Shown here: positions 27,264 to 36,102 of the stretch, piece by piece
Layout: each line of letters begins with the position of its first letter
Position numbering within the stretch: the first letter of the stretch is position 1
NCBI RefSeq assembly: GCF_004114915.1
Contig: NZ_CP022220.1
Coordinates: 248,001-312,000, forward strand
Length of the DNA: 64,000 bases
Source of the DNA: Bradyrhizobium guangxiense
Lineage (GTDB): Bacteria; Pseudomonadota; Alphaproteobacteria; Rhizobiales; Xanthobacteraceae
Reading direction: 5' to 3'
Translations under genes and position numbers: made by a program
Notes under the pieces: model-generated
Seen by the model: the letters and a program-made list of their open reading frames with translations, nothing else
Database searches by the model: none
Told to the model about the DNA's origin: nothing

Positions 27264-28095
27264 TGAGTACTCCCCATTTCTCGATGGTAGCAGCTTCGAT
27301 CTTGCCAACCAGAACGTTCTCAAGAAGATAGCCGAGCGCCGCAATCATCATCACGCCACCATAGATGACGCCAATGTTCATGTATTCGGAGGCGTCATAG
27401 ATCATGAAACCCAGGCCATAGCTGCTGGCGGCCAGCATCTCGGCGGCGATCAGAGCGCGCCAGGCGTAACCTGTACCGAGCCGTGTGCCGGTGATCAGGC
27501 AAGGAAAAATGCCGGGAATAATGACGCGCCAAAATACCTGCCGTCGGCTCGCGCCCATCGACCAAGCCACCCAAAGCATTTTGACGTTCAGCATTTCGAT
27601 GCCGCTCGCGACGATGTATATCATTTCGAAAACCGCTGCGAGAAATACGACTAGGATGGTCGTGCGGTTATCGATACCCATGACCAACAGCAGGACGGGG
27701 GTCCATGCTAGCGTCGGCACAGGCATCAAGATGCTAATGATTGGCTGAAACACCAGCCGCGCCCGCTGACTCATGCCAAGTCCAACCCCGAGCAGGGTAC
27801 CTATGATTACCGCAAGTGATAATCCCGAGAGCAAGCGCAGCATGCTGTCTGCCACGTGCCACAGAATTGCATATGGCGGGTTTCCGTTTGGGCCGGATTG
27901 CACCCAAAGCTTGTTGAGGATCGCGGACGGCGCCGGAAACAAGAAGCCGTTTATCAACCCTAACCGCGAGCACACCTCCCAAGCCACCAGCGGCACCAGG
28001 ATCAGCGCGATACGAGCCATCGGTATCGCGAGACCGGACGAGGCTGGGGACCGAGTATATCGCTGCAGACGGATGCCGGATGTGTCCACGCTCAT
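27253..28095 (-). CDS. ABC transporter permease (SsuC/TauC type)
   Basis: 280 aa with about six helices. EAA-type loop SMGASRRQVFWRVIIPGIFPCLITGTRLG at about 180-210, and a characteristic GTGYAWRALIAAEML. It overlaps the upstream permease by 4 bp and the ATPase by 11 bp. Homologous to the neighbouring permease, which is unusual because SsuBC-type systems often use one permease; here a heterodimer is likely. Confidence 0.9.
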   Translation of the reverse strand: MSVDTSGIRLQRYTRSPASSGLAIPMARIALILVPLVAWEVCSRLGLINGFLFPAPSAILNKLWVQSGPNGNPPYAILWHVADSMLRLLSGLSLAVIIGTLLGVGLGMSQRARLVFQPIISILMPVPTLAWTPVLLLVMGIDNRTTILVVFLAAVFEMIYIVASGIEMLNVKMLWVAWSMGASRRQVFWRVIIPGIFPCLITGTRLGTGYAWRALIAAEMLAASSYGLGFMIYDASEYMNIGVIYGGVMMIAALGYLLENVLVGKIEAATIEKWGVLNER

Positions 28096-28961
28096 CGATG
28101 GCTACCCACTTTTCCGTTACCGTGCCAGCGGTGAATGGTAAGTGCTTCGAGCGAGCCAAACACGCCACGTTCGATAAGGAGACCGATCAGGGCCAGGCAT
28201 ACGATGCCGACGAACATCGTGGATACGTCCATATAGGAACGCGCCGCGAATATCATGAATCCGAGGCCATGGGTCAACGCAGCTAGCATTTCGGCCGCGA
28301 CCAGCGTGCGCCACGAATGCGCCATTCCAAGCTTCAGCCCCGAGATCAGCGCCGGCAGCGCACCGGGTAACAGCACACGCCGAAAGATATCAAACCGGCT
28401 TGCGCCCATGCTGCGCACGACCCACAAGGAGTGTCGGCCGATTGCGCGCACGCCCTGGATAGTACTGTACAGAATCGGAAAGAAGGCACCGAGGAAACAG
28501 ACAGCAATGATCGTGATATCGCCTTGACCGAAAATGACCAGGAAGATCGGAGCCCAGGCAACTGCCGGTAGCGGCAGTAACAGGCTCAGGAGTGGGGAAG
28601 CAATCAGATAGGCCGTCCTGTTGAGGCCCAGGAAGAGGCCCATTGGGATGGCCAGCACGCATGCCAGAGCGAACGAACTCAGCGCACGCCACAAACTAAC
28701 GACAATATGCGTCAGCAATATGCTCTTGGCGGGATCGGCTGGATCAAGCAGCACCCACGCGCGCCGCGCGATATTTGATGGCGAAGGCAGGATCGTCGCA
28801 TTGACCCAGCCGAGACGTACCGTTGTCTCCCATATTAACAGGAAGACGATGATTGGCAGCGCGAACAAGAATGCCGATGCCGCCCCGCGGTACAAGATGC
28901 TACGCAGCCTCTGCTCGTCGGCAACACCCGCGAACGGCGCCGACGGCGTCGCGTTAGACAT
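28092..28961 (-). CDS. ABC transporter permease (SsuC/TauC type), second copy
   Basis: 289 aa from the ATG at 28961 (AAGGG about 9 bp upstream). Helices throughout; EAA-type loop SMGASRFDIFRRVLLPGALPALISGLKLG near residue 190 and MAHSWRTLVAAEMLAALTHGLGFMI. Clearly a paralogue of the next gene. Sits 10 bp after the binding-protein gene. Confidence 0.9.
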   Translation of the reverse strand: MSNATPSAPFAGVADEQRLRSILYRGAASAFLFALPIIVFLLIWETTVRLGWVNATILPSPSNIARRAWVLLDPADPAKSILLTHIVVSLWRALSSFALACVLAIPMGLFLGLNRTAYLIASPLLSLLLPLPAVAWAPIFLVIFGQGDITIIAVCFLGAFFPILYSTIQGVRAIGRHSLWVVRSMGASRFDIFRRVLLPGALPALISGLKLGMAHSWRTLVAAEMLAALTHGLGFMIFAARSYMDVSTMFVGIVCLALIGLLIERGVFGSLEALTIHRWHGNGKVGSHR

Positions 28962-28971
28962 GATGGAGCCC

Positions 28972-29967
28972 TTAGTTGGTAGATGACGCGAGTTTCGCCG
29001 CTTCCTCATAGAATTGATTGCGCACGAGGCTCTTGAAGTCCGGAATGTTGGGAATCTTTCCGGCCGCCTTCATAGACTCGGCAACCGGCATGAGCTCGTC
29101 GGTCATCGCGTCGGTCAGCTTTGGATCGACGTTGATCCGCGTCAAGGCAAGCTCCAGCGCCTTTGGATCGATGTCCACGCCCTGCTTGCTGATATCGGCT
29201 GCAACCTTGCTGGCGGCATCGTCCGGTTGCGTCTTCATGTACGTGCCGGCATCGATCAACGTGGCAAGATATCGCGCCACGGCCTCGGGATGCTCATCAG
29301 CAAACTTGCGGCGCACCAGCACAAGGTTCGGCGATTCACTTACGCCCTTCATCGACTGAATACGCTTTACCACGCCCATCGTCTCGCCAATCGCAACATG
29401 CGGCTCCCATGCCACTGCAGCGTCGACAACACCTTGCTGCACGGCGGCTCGCAGGTCCTCAACCTTCATATTGACGATCTGGAAGTCGCCTTCCTTCATC
29501 CCGTTCTTGTCTAAAAAGACACGGAAAGTGCTGAAAGAGCCGGATCCGGCAACCGCGCCGATCTTCCTTCCTTTGAGTTCAGCCACCGCTTTGACAGATG
29601 AATGGTTCGCGACAATTACGCCGTAGCGATCGCCCCCATACTGATCGGCGGCAATAATGTAGAACAGATTGGGCTGCATCGCAGCCATAGTGATTAGTCG
29701 ACCTGAGCCTCCGTTGCCGATATCGATTTGCCCGGCGACAAACGCCTTGAGTATTTCGCTTCCAGAGCTATAGCTCCCGATGTCAACCTTAAGGTTGTAC
29801 TTTGCGCCCCAATCCTTGGTGCGATAAACGTCGTCGGTTGGAACGGCTTGCAGACCTATCTTTATTGTCAGCGCATCTTTGGACGTGGCGTGCGCTGGAA
29901 TCAGCATCACGCAGGATGCCACAACAAATGCTACACGACGCAACTTGTTTTGGATTGAGCGAGCCAT
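28972..29967 (-). CDS. ABC transporter substrate-binding protein (NMT1/TauA/SsuA family)
   Basis: 331 aa with a GGGAGG site before the ATG. Signal peptide of about 28 residues (VAFVVASCVMLIPAHA). Mature part: IKIGLQAVPTDDVYRTKDWGAKYNLKVDI, then ILKAFVAGQIDIGNGGSGRLI and GRKIGAVAGSGSFSTFRVFLD. The family binds taurine, sulfonates, nitrate or aromatic and aliphatic carboxylates. Encoded directly after a tricarballylate-dehydrogenase-like protein, so a tricarboxylate or related acid is a reasonable cargo, which would be unusual for this family. Confidence 0.88.
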   Translation of the reverse strand: MARSIQNKLRRVAFVVASCVMLIPAHATSKDALTIKIGLQAVPTDDVYRTKDWGAKYNLKVDIGSYSSGSEILKAFVAGQIDIGNGGSGRLITMAAMQPNLFYIIAADQYGGDRYGVIVANHSSVKAVAELKGRKIGAVAGSGSFSTFRVFLDKNGMKEGDFQIVNMKVEDLRAAVQQGVVDAAVAWEPHVAIGETMGVVKRIQSMKGVSESPNLVLVRRKFADEHPEAVARYLATLIDAGTYMKTQPDDAASKVAADISKQGVDIDPKALELALTRINVDPKLTDAMTDELMPVAESMKAAGKIPNIPDFKSLVRNQFYEEAAKLASSTN

Positions 29968-30021
29968 TTTTGTGCCTCCCTGTCGGCAGTTTATGATGCA
30001 GTTTGTTCTGCAACTTATTGA

Positions 30022-31530
30022 TCAGGCCGCTGAACGGCTCTTGCTTGCAGCGACTGCCGCAGCAGCGCTCTCACCTGCGATCTTCCCGAATACAGCGCCT
30101 GAAGTGAGCCCCGTGCCACCTGGATAGTTATGATAGAACAGCCCCCCGACCAGCTCTCCAGCTGCGAACAAGCCGGGAATCGGAAGGCCGGCTGTATCCT
30201 GCACCTGACCGCTCTGGTCAATCTTGAGTCCACCGAATGTGAAGGTGACACCGCACGTGACGGCATAAGCCTCGAATGGTCCTGTATCAATCGTGTTGGC
30301 CCAATGGGACTTGCGCGGCGAACTCTCCGCGGAGCGGCCATCTTTCGCATTCGGGTTGAAGGGAACGTCCTGCCGCACCGATGCGTTAAATTCAGCGACG
30401 GTCTTGAGAAAGGCGTTGCGATCAACGCCTTCGAGTTGGTCGGCGAGACCCTCCAGGGTATCCGACGTAATCTTGGTGATTTGCCGGATCCTGTATTCGT
30501 CGCGCAAAAGGTGATGCACCTTAGCATCGAATACCTGCCAAGCGAACTGGCCGGGTTGCGCTAGGATTTCGCGACCATACTTGGCATAGGTATAATTGCG
30601 AAAATCGGCTCCCTCATCAAGGAAGCGTTGGCCTCGGGAATTGACCATGATGCCGAATGGGTAGCTGTGCTTCTGGTAGGCATCCCCTACTGCGAGATCG
30701 CCGAACGCCGGAGCATTTTGGTCCCAGCCGACGGCATGTGCTCCGGACCAATGTCCACATGGCATTGCACCAATCGCAAGCGCCATTTGGATTCCAGCGC
30801 CGGTATTGAAGCGTGTGCCACGAACTTTCGCCAGGTCCCAGTTTGGTCCGAGATACCGCGCGCGCATTTCCGTATTAGACTCGAAGCCTCCGCACGCCAG
30901 GATGACAGCATTTGAATGCAGATCGCGCTCCTTGCCTTGATGCCGGACGCGAACTCCAACGACCCCGCTATTGTCATTGATCAAACTGACCGCGGCAGTT
31001 TCGTAAAGAAACTGGATACCCTTCCCTTCCGCGGACTCTAGCAGCATGTCCACGAGACCGGGACCACCACCCCACACTTCCACACTGAGCCCACCCCAGA
31101 ATTGGAACCGTCCGTTCACTTTGTAGGCTTGCCGCCCATGACTAGTTTGAAACCTAACGCCTTGCTCTCGCATCCACCGAAGCGTCGGCAAGCTGCGCTT
31201 GACTAAAATCTCGCATAAGTCAGGATCGGTCCTGAATTGCGTCACGCGAAACATGTCATCGAAAAATTGGTCCTCGGTGTAAGTGCCGAAATCAGTATTG
31301 GCTAACGTATCGGGATTGATGTCCGGCACTACGCTTAGCACGTCCTCCACACCATTGAAGACGTATCGCATGGCGCCCGCCGTATAGGTCGAGTTCCCTC
31401 CCCGCTCGTCCCGAGGCGCCGCCTCAAGCATGAGGACAGTCGCGCCATTATTGCTGGCGGATATGGCCGCACAAGCGGCAGCATTTCCTGCCCCTACCAC
31501 GATGACGTCAGCGTCGAATTCACGAGGCAT
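30022..31530 (-). CDS. tcuA: FAD-dependent tricarballylate dehydrogenase-like flavoprotein
   Basis: 502 aa, fumarate-reductase/succinate-dehydrogenase flavoprotein superfamily. N-terminal dinucleotide fold VIVVGAGNAAACAAISA, then GGNSTYTAGAMRYVF, a substrate-domain segment, and the C-terminal FAD segment GLFAAGELVGGLFYHNYPGGTGLTSGAVFG. These wordings match TcuA, which oxidises tricarballylate to cis-aconitate in the cytoplasm. First gene of the operon; tcuB (electron acceptor) and tcuC (permease) are missing. A divergent etfBA pair and an ABC transporter occupy those places. A general fumarate-reductase-like oxidoreductase is the alternative. Confidence 0.82.
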   Translation of the reverse strand: MPREFDADVIVVGAGNAAACAAISASNNGATVLMLEAAPRDERGGNSTYTAGAMRYVFNGVEDVLSVVPDINPDTLANTDFGTYTEDQFFDDMFRVTQFRTDPDLCEILVKRSLPTLRWMREQGVRFQTSHGRQAYKVNGRFQFWGGLSVEVWGGGPGLVDMLLESAEGKGIQFLYETAAVSLINDNSGVVGVRVRHQGKERDLHSNAVILACGGFESNTEMRARYLGPNWDLAKVRGTRFNTGAGIQMALAIGAMPCGHWSGAHAVGWDQNAPAFGDLAVGDAYQKHSYPFGIMVNSRGQRFLDEGADFRNYTYAKYGREILAQPGQFAWQVFDAKVHHLLRDEYRIRQITKITSDTLEGLADQLEGVDRNAFLKTVAEFNASVRQDVPFNPNAKDGRSAESSPRKSHWANTIDTGPFEAYAVTCGVTFTFGGLKIDQSGQVQDTAGLPIPGLFAAGELVGGLFYHNYPGGTGLTSGAVFGKIAGESAAAAVAASKSRSAA

Positions 31531-31596
31531 AATACGAGTTCTTTCCTGGCGGGGTCTTGGGCTCGCAGATTCCGCCTTCCCTGCTTCCTGGAATAT

Positions 31597-31618
31597 GGTA
31601 GTAGCATGAGATACTATC
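31597..31618. promoter_or_regulatory. Operator-like inverted repeat, copy B of four
   Basis: GGTAGTA, spacer GCATGAGA, TACTATC. It sits in the divergent promoter region, 67 bp from the tcuA-like start and 43 bp from the etfB start, so one bound regulator could control both directions. Confidence 0.7.
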
Positions 31619-31660
31619 CTTCAACAGATGTCAACTGCTGCAATTGTTGAGGAAACCCTG

Positions 31661-32410
31661 ATGAAGGTCTTAGTGCCGGTAAAGCGGGTGGTCGATTACA
31701 ATGTCAAGGTCCGCGTCAAGGGCGATGGATCGGGCGTTGAACTCGCCAACGTCAAGATGTCGATGAACCCCTTCGACGAAATCGCGGTTGAGGAAGCGCT
31801 GCGCCTGAAGGAAGCCGGCAAGGCGGCCGAAGTCGTGGTGGTCTCCATTGGACCGGCGCAGGCGTCGGAGACGATCCGCACCGGTCTTGCCATGGGCGCC
31901 GATCGCGGCATCCTGGTGAAGGCCGAAGGCACCGTCGAGCCGCTCGCCGTCGCCAAGATCCTCAAGAAGGTTGCAGAAGAAGAGCAGCCCGGCCTGATCA
32001 TTCTCGGCAAGCAGGCGATCGACGACGACAGCAATCAGACCGGCCAGATGCTGGCTGCGCTGCTGGGCTGGTCGCAGGCGACGTTTGCCTCGAAGCTCGA
32101 GGTCGAAGGCTCCGACTTCAAGGTCACCCGTGAAGTCGACGGCGGCCTGCAGACCGTCAAGCTCAAGGGACCGGCGATCGTCACCACCGATCTGCGTCTC
32201 AACGAGCCGCGCTATGCCTCGCTGCCCAACATCATGAAGGCCAAGAAGAAGCCGATCGCGGAGAAGACCGTTGCCGATTACGGTGTCGACGTCACTGCGC
32301 GCCTCGAAGTTTTGAAGACGGCTGAGCCCGCGGGCCGCAAGGCCGGCGTCAAGGTGAAGGACGTCGCCGAGCTGGTGTCGAAGCTCAAGAACGAAGCCGG
32401 GGTGCTCTGA
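31661..32410 (+). CDS. etfB: Electron transfer flavoprotein beta subunit
   Basis: 249 aa, the standard length, from the ATG at 31661 with GAGG upstream; an ATG at 31628 is an unlikely longer start. [20 protein letters not shown], then [19 protein letters not shown] near residue 38 and [24 protein letters not shown] near 115 are diagnostic. Codon use is very GC-rich and C/G-ending, unlike the mixed usage of the flanking catabolic genes. This suggests a recently duplicated core-genome copy. ETF passes electrons from acyl-CoA-type dehydrogenases to the quinone pool. Confidence 0.94.
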   Translation: MKVLVPVKRVVDYNVKVRVKGDGSGVELANVKMSMNPFDEIAVEEALRLKEAGKAAEVVVVSIGPAQASETIRTGLAMGADRGILVKAEGTVEPLAVAKILKKVAEEEQPGLIILGKQAIDDDSNQTGQMLAALLGWSQATFASKLEVEGSDFKVTREVDGGLQTVKLKGPAIVTTDLRLNEPRYASLPNIMKAKKKPIAEKTVADYGVDVTARLEVLKTAEPAGRKAGVKVKDVAELVSKLKNEAGVL

Positions 32411-33347
32411 TGACTGCGTTGTTGATTGCTGAACACGAACAGGAGGTCCTCAAGGACTCCACCAACAAGGCGCTGACCGCGGCGTCCCAGCTCGGCGGCG
32501 ACGTCCACGTGCTGGTCGCTGGCGGCGGGCAGGGCACCAAGGCTGCGGCCGAGGTCGCCGCGAAGCTCGCTGGTGTTGCCAAGGTGCTGGTCGCCGAAGG
32601 CGAGGCCTACGCGCACGATCTGGCCGAGCCGCTGGCCGCGCTGATCGTTTCGCTGGCCCCGTCCTACGATGCGATCGTCGCGCCCGCGACCTCGCGCTTC
32701 AAGAACGTGATGCCGCGCGTCGCGGCGCTGCTCGACGTCATGCAGGTCTCGGAGATCACCAAGGTGGTCGCGCCCGACACCTATGAGCGTCCGATCTATG
32801 CCGGCAACGCCATCCAGACGGTGAAGTCGAAGGACGCCAAGAAGGTCATCACGGTCCGCACCTCGACCTTTGCGGCGGCAGCTGCCGGTGGCAACGCGCC
32901 GGTCGAAAGCGTCGCTGCCGCGGCCGATCCCGGCCTGTCGACCTTTGTCGGTGAGGAAGTTGCCAAGAGCGACCGTCCCGAGCTGACCTCGGCCAAGATC
33001 ATCGTCTCTGGTGGCCGGGCCATGCAGAGCCGCGAGAACTTCGCCAAATACATCGAGCCGCTCGCCGACAAGCTGGGCGCCGGCGTCGGTGCCTCGCGTG
33101 CGGCGGTGGACGCCGGCTATGCGCCGAACGACTGGCAGGTCGGCCAGACCGGCAAGGTCGTGGCCCCGAGCTCTATGTCGCCGTCGGCATTTCCGGTGCG
33201 ATCCAGCATCTGGCCGGCATGAAGGACTCCAAGGTGATCGTCGCGATCAACAAGGACGAGGACGCGCCGATCTTCCAGGTGGCCGATTACGGCCTGGTCG
33301 CCGACCTCTACCAGGCGGTTCCGGAGCTGACCGACGCGCTCTCATAA
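32410..33347 (+). pseudogene. etfA: Electron transfer flavoprotein alpha subunit, frameshifted near the C-terminus
   Basis: The start overlaps the etfB stop. The frame is normal through [12 protein letters not shown], then shifts at about 33164-33169, where one G is missing from the expected CCG-GAG-CTC-TAT. The shifted frame ends at 33222. In the next frame the expected C-terminus continues intact ([22 protein letters not shown] ... [11 protein letters not shown]) to a TAA at 33345-33347. The lost part holds the FAD-binding loop, so the shifted product would not bind FAD. Restoring one base gives a normal EtfA of about 312 aa. A sequencing or assembly error is quite possible because everything else is pristine. 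Confidence 0.88.
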
Positions 33348-33582
33348 CCCCGCTCCACAAGCTTGGTGAGGCGACCGAGAAACGCCTGCAAGTTAAAGTC
33401 TGCTGGTGTCTCAGAACAGCCAAACGCCATCCGCGACCACCTCAAAGGCCTCTCGCTCCTGCGCAGGCCACTGTTATATCGACGGCGCCTAGCACTACTT
33501 TGGCAGATTGTTGATTTTGCCGCGTTTTATAGGATTGAACGAAGCCGCTGGCGCGGCATGTAGGGAGGCATAGCAAGGATTG

Positions 33583-33636
33583 CCTCCTGTCTGAGAGGAT
33601 TGCGGGGTTTCGAAGCCCAACCCTTCAGACAGGAGG
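33583..33636. promoter_or_regulatory. Hairpin covering the recombinase ribosome-binding site
   Basis: CCTCCTGTCTGA at 33583-33594 pairs perfectly with TCAGACAGGAGG at 33625-33636 across a 30-nt loop. The right arm contains the AGGAGG ribosome site of the recombinase (ATG at 33644). Folding would hide that site, so this may limit translation of the recombinase, or protect the element from read-through expression. Confidence 0.6.
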
Positions 33637-33643
33637 TTTTCCG

Positions 33644-34504
33644 ATGGCTGAGATCAGCCCACTTCGCCGCCGCATGATCGAGGACATGACGGTCCGCAAT
33701 CTGTCACCGGCGACGCAGCAATCCTACCTCAACGCCGTAGCGAAGTTGAGCCGGTATTTCGGTCGCTCTCCCGACCGCCTTGACCTGGAGGATATCCGTG
33801 CCTTCCAGGTTCATCTGGTGGCGACGGGGATGTCCTGGCCGGCGCTGAACCAGATCGTGTGCGCGCTGCGGTTCTTCTACGGTGTGACGCTTGGTCATGA
33901 CACCGTTCCGGAGCGCATCGCCTATGCGCGCCAACCGCGCAAACTTCCGGTCGTGCTGAGCGCCGACGAGGTCGTGCGCTTCCTGGAAGCAGTCCCGAGC
34001 CTGAAGAGCCGTACCGCGCTGACCACGGTCTATGCCGCCGGACTACGCGTATCGGAACTGGTCCTCTTGAAGGTTGTCGACATCGACAGCCAACGGATGC
34101 TGATCCGGGTCGAGCACGGGAAGGGCGGCAAGGACCGTTACGTTATGCTCTCGCCGCAGCTTTTGAGGATTCTGCGGACGTATTGGCGGCTCACTCGGCC
34201 AAAGCGATGGTTGTTTCCCGGCCGCGACGACGAGCGTCCGCTCGTCCCGAACGTGCTGCACGCCGCCTGCCGTTCAGCTTGTGCGGCGGCCGGCTTGAGC
34301 AAGTCGGTGACGGTGCACACGTTGCGGCACACATTCGCGACCCATCTCCTGGAGAGCGGGGCCGACGTGCGCATCATCCAGGTGCTGCTCGGCCATGCCA
34401 GCCTGGCCAGCACGGCGCGCTATACCCAGGTCGCCACCAAGACCATCAGCAATACGCCAAGTCCGCTGGACCGGCTCCACCTGGAGGTCGTGCCGCCCGG
34501 CTGA
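33644..34504 (+). CDS. Tyrosine recombinase/integrase associated with IS91-type element
   Basis: 286 aa. N-terminal SAM-like DNA-binding domain (SPATQQSYLNAVAKLSRYFGRSPDRLD). Catalytic residues are visible: Arg in YAAGLRVSELVLLK, HTLRHTFATHLLESG, LLGHASLASTARYTQV with the nucleophilic tyrosine. AGGAGG lies 7 bp before the start, inside a hairpin. Such XerD-like recombinases accompany a subgroup of IS91 elements. Intact. Confidence 0.92.
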   Translation: MAEISPLRRRMIEDMTVRNLSPATQQSYLNAVAKLSRYFGRSPDRLDLEDIRAFQVHLVATGMSWPALNQIVCALRFFYGVTLGHDTVPERIAYARQPRKLPVVLSADEVVRFLEAVPSLKSRTALTTVYAAGLRVSELVLLKVVDIDSQRMLIRVEHGKGGKDRYVMLSPQLLRILRTYWRLTRPKRWLFPGRDDERPLVPNVLHAACRSACAAAGLSKSVTVHTLRHTFATHLLESGADVRIIQVLLGHASLASTARYTQVATKTISNTPSPLDRLHLEVVPPG

Positions 34505-34513
34505 GCGGGCGCC

Positions 34514-35692
34514 ATGGCTCCGGTTCTGGAAGTGGCGGATATCTTCCGCCGCCACGGCGAAGTGTTTCGACAAGCCCGTGCCGAGCATCTGGGCCGCGTC
34601 GAGCGGCGCGTCATGGGCGCGATCACGGCATGCCGGACGGCTGTGCTCGGCGGCCACGTCGAGCAGTGCGATGACTGCGGCGCCACACGCATTGCCTACA
34701 ACTCCTGCCGCAATCGGCATTGCCCGAAGTGCCAGGGCGCGGCGCGCGCGCAATGGCTCGCCGAACGGCAAGCTGAACTCCTTCCCGTACCGTATTTCCA
34801 CGTCGTCTTCACCATGCCGGCCCTCGCCGGAGGGATCGCCTTCCAGAACAAGGCCGTCGTCTATGCCATCCTGTTCCGCTGCGCAGCCGAAACGCTCACC
34901 ACCATCGCAGCCGACCCCAAGCATCTCGGCGCTCAGCTCGGCGTGACTGCCGTCCTCCATACCTGGGGCCAGACCCTGCAACACCATCCGCATATCCACT
35001 GCGTCGTGCCGGGCGGTGGACCCTCGCTCGACGGCACACGCTGGGTCGCTTGCCGGCCCGGCTTCTTCCTGCCAGTGCGCGTCCTCTCCCGGCTGTTCCG
35101 CCGCCTGTTTCTGCAAGAGCTGCAAGCTGCCTACGCGGCTGGCCAGCTGAGCTTCTTTGGCGCTCTCGCCCATCTCACCGATCCCGCTGCATTCGCCGCG
35201 CGCCTTAATCAACTTCGACGGACCGACTGGGTCGTCTATGCCAAGCCACCATTTGGCGGGCCCGAACAGGTGCTGGCTTATCTCGGCCGCTATACGCACC
35301 GCGTCGCCATCGCCAACAGTCGGCTGATCTCGCTTGCCGACGGCAAGGTGAGCTTTCCCTGGAAGGACTATCGGCAGAATCGTAAAGCCAAAGTGATGAC
35401 GCTTGATGCCGATGAGTTCATTCGGCGCTTTCTGCTACACCCCCTGCCGGACGGCTTCCATCGCATCCGCCACTATGGCTTCCTCGCCAATGGCGGACGC
35501 AACGATAAAATCGCTCTCTGCCGTCAACTCCTTGCTGTCCGCAACGCGCCGACTGATCAAGAAGCCGGCGACGATCCCCTCACCACATGTCAGATCCCCG
35601 TCTGCCCGCATTGCGGCGGCACCATGCGCCGCGTCGATGTCGTCCCGCGAGCCCGTGCCCACGACCATCCGTTTCGTTGTGATACGTCATGA
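34514..35692 (+). CDS. IS91-family transposase (HUH rolling-circle type)
   Basis: 392 aa. N-terminal zinc-finger Cys residues (CDDCGATRIAYNSCRNRHCPKCQ, about 56-78), HUH histidines in HPHIHCVVPGG near residue 158, catalytic tyrosine region YLGRYTHRVAIANSRL near 257, and a C-terminal CPHCGGTMRRV finger near 367. Begins 9 bp after the recombinase and appears intact, so the element may still be mobile. Confidence 0.92.
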   Translation: MAPVLEVADIFRRHGEVFRQARAEHLGRVERRVMGAITACRTAVLGGHVEQCDDCGATRIAYNSCRNRHCPKCQGAARAQWLAERQAELLPVPYFHVVFTMPALAGGIAFQNKAVVYAILFRCAAETLTTIAADPKHLGAQLGVTAVLHTWGQTLQHHPHIHCVVPGGGPSLDGTRWVACRPGFFLPVRVLSRLFRRLFLQELQAAYAAGQLSFFGALAHLTDPAAFAARLNQLRRTDWVVYAKPPFGGPEQVLAYLGRYTHRVAIANSRLISLADGKVSFPWKDYRQNRKAKVMTLDADEFIRRFLLHPLPDGFHRIRHYGFLANGGRNDKIALCRQLLAVRNAPTDQEAGDDPLTTCQIPVCPHCGGTMRRVDVVPRARAHDHPFRCDTS

Positions 35693-35973
35693 CCAGCGCC
35701 TGCACCATCCACCTCTTCTGTGATCACCTTCGCGGTGGCAACGTCCGAAGTCGCCGTGGCCGCACTCGTCTCCGAACACCCGGCCAATCGTTCGGCCACG
35801 CATCCCAGCGCAGCAAATCGCTCGCTGGATCGCGCCCTTGGCCCGATCAATCCGGCCGCTCACATCCGATGAACGTCTCGCCGACGCCCGGCGACCACAG
35901 GCGCGCCTTCCCCGCAGCCGCACCCGCTGCACTATTCCCATAGCGCCCACAACTCCGCAGCTTCGTTCAATCC

Positions 35974-36102
35974 GGCTTCTATGAGGTCGCACCCACGACC
36001 GAGCGCGCGGCTCGCGCCTGCCACGCGACCTCACAGAACCCTCAAGATTCCCGAATCAATTTTTCAATGATTCATGGGTGGTCGGCTCTTGGAGGGCTGA
36101 CC
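35974..36102. other. Junction between IS91 element and IS701 remnant
   Basis: No gene. The sequence runs from the right inverted repeat of the IS91 unit into the start region of an IS701-type transposase gene, whose GGAGG site is at about 36092. The left end of the IS701 copy must lie here. Confidence 0.4.

Larger units (their letters stand above)
33532..35973 (+). mobile_element. IS91-type element with accessory tyrosine recombinase
   Basis: The two genes at 33644-35692 are bracketed by a perfect 14-bp inverted repeat: GGATTGAACGAAGC at 33532-33545 and its complement at 35960-35973. This gives a unit of about 2.44 kb. IS91 elements move by rolling circle, so ends need not be classic inverted repeats. 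The exact borders are my inference. The element lies about 185 bp after the etfA stop. Confidence 0.7.

Noticed and set aside
34274..35299. 341-aa minus-strand open frame across the IS91 genes
   Set aside because: Long antisense frame caused by GC-rich codon bias; the plus strand has full recombinase and transposase motifs.
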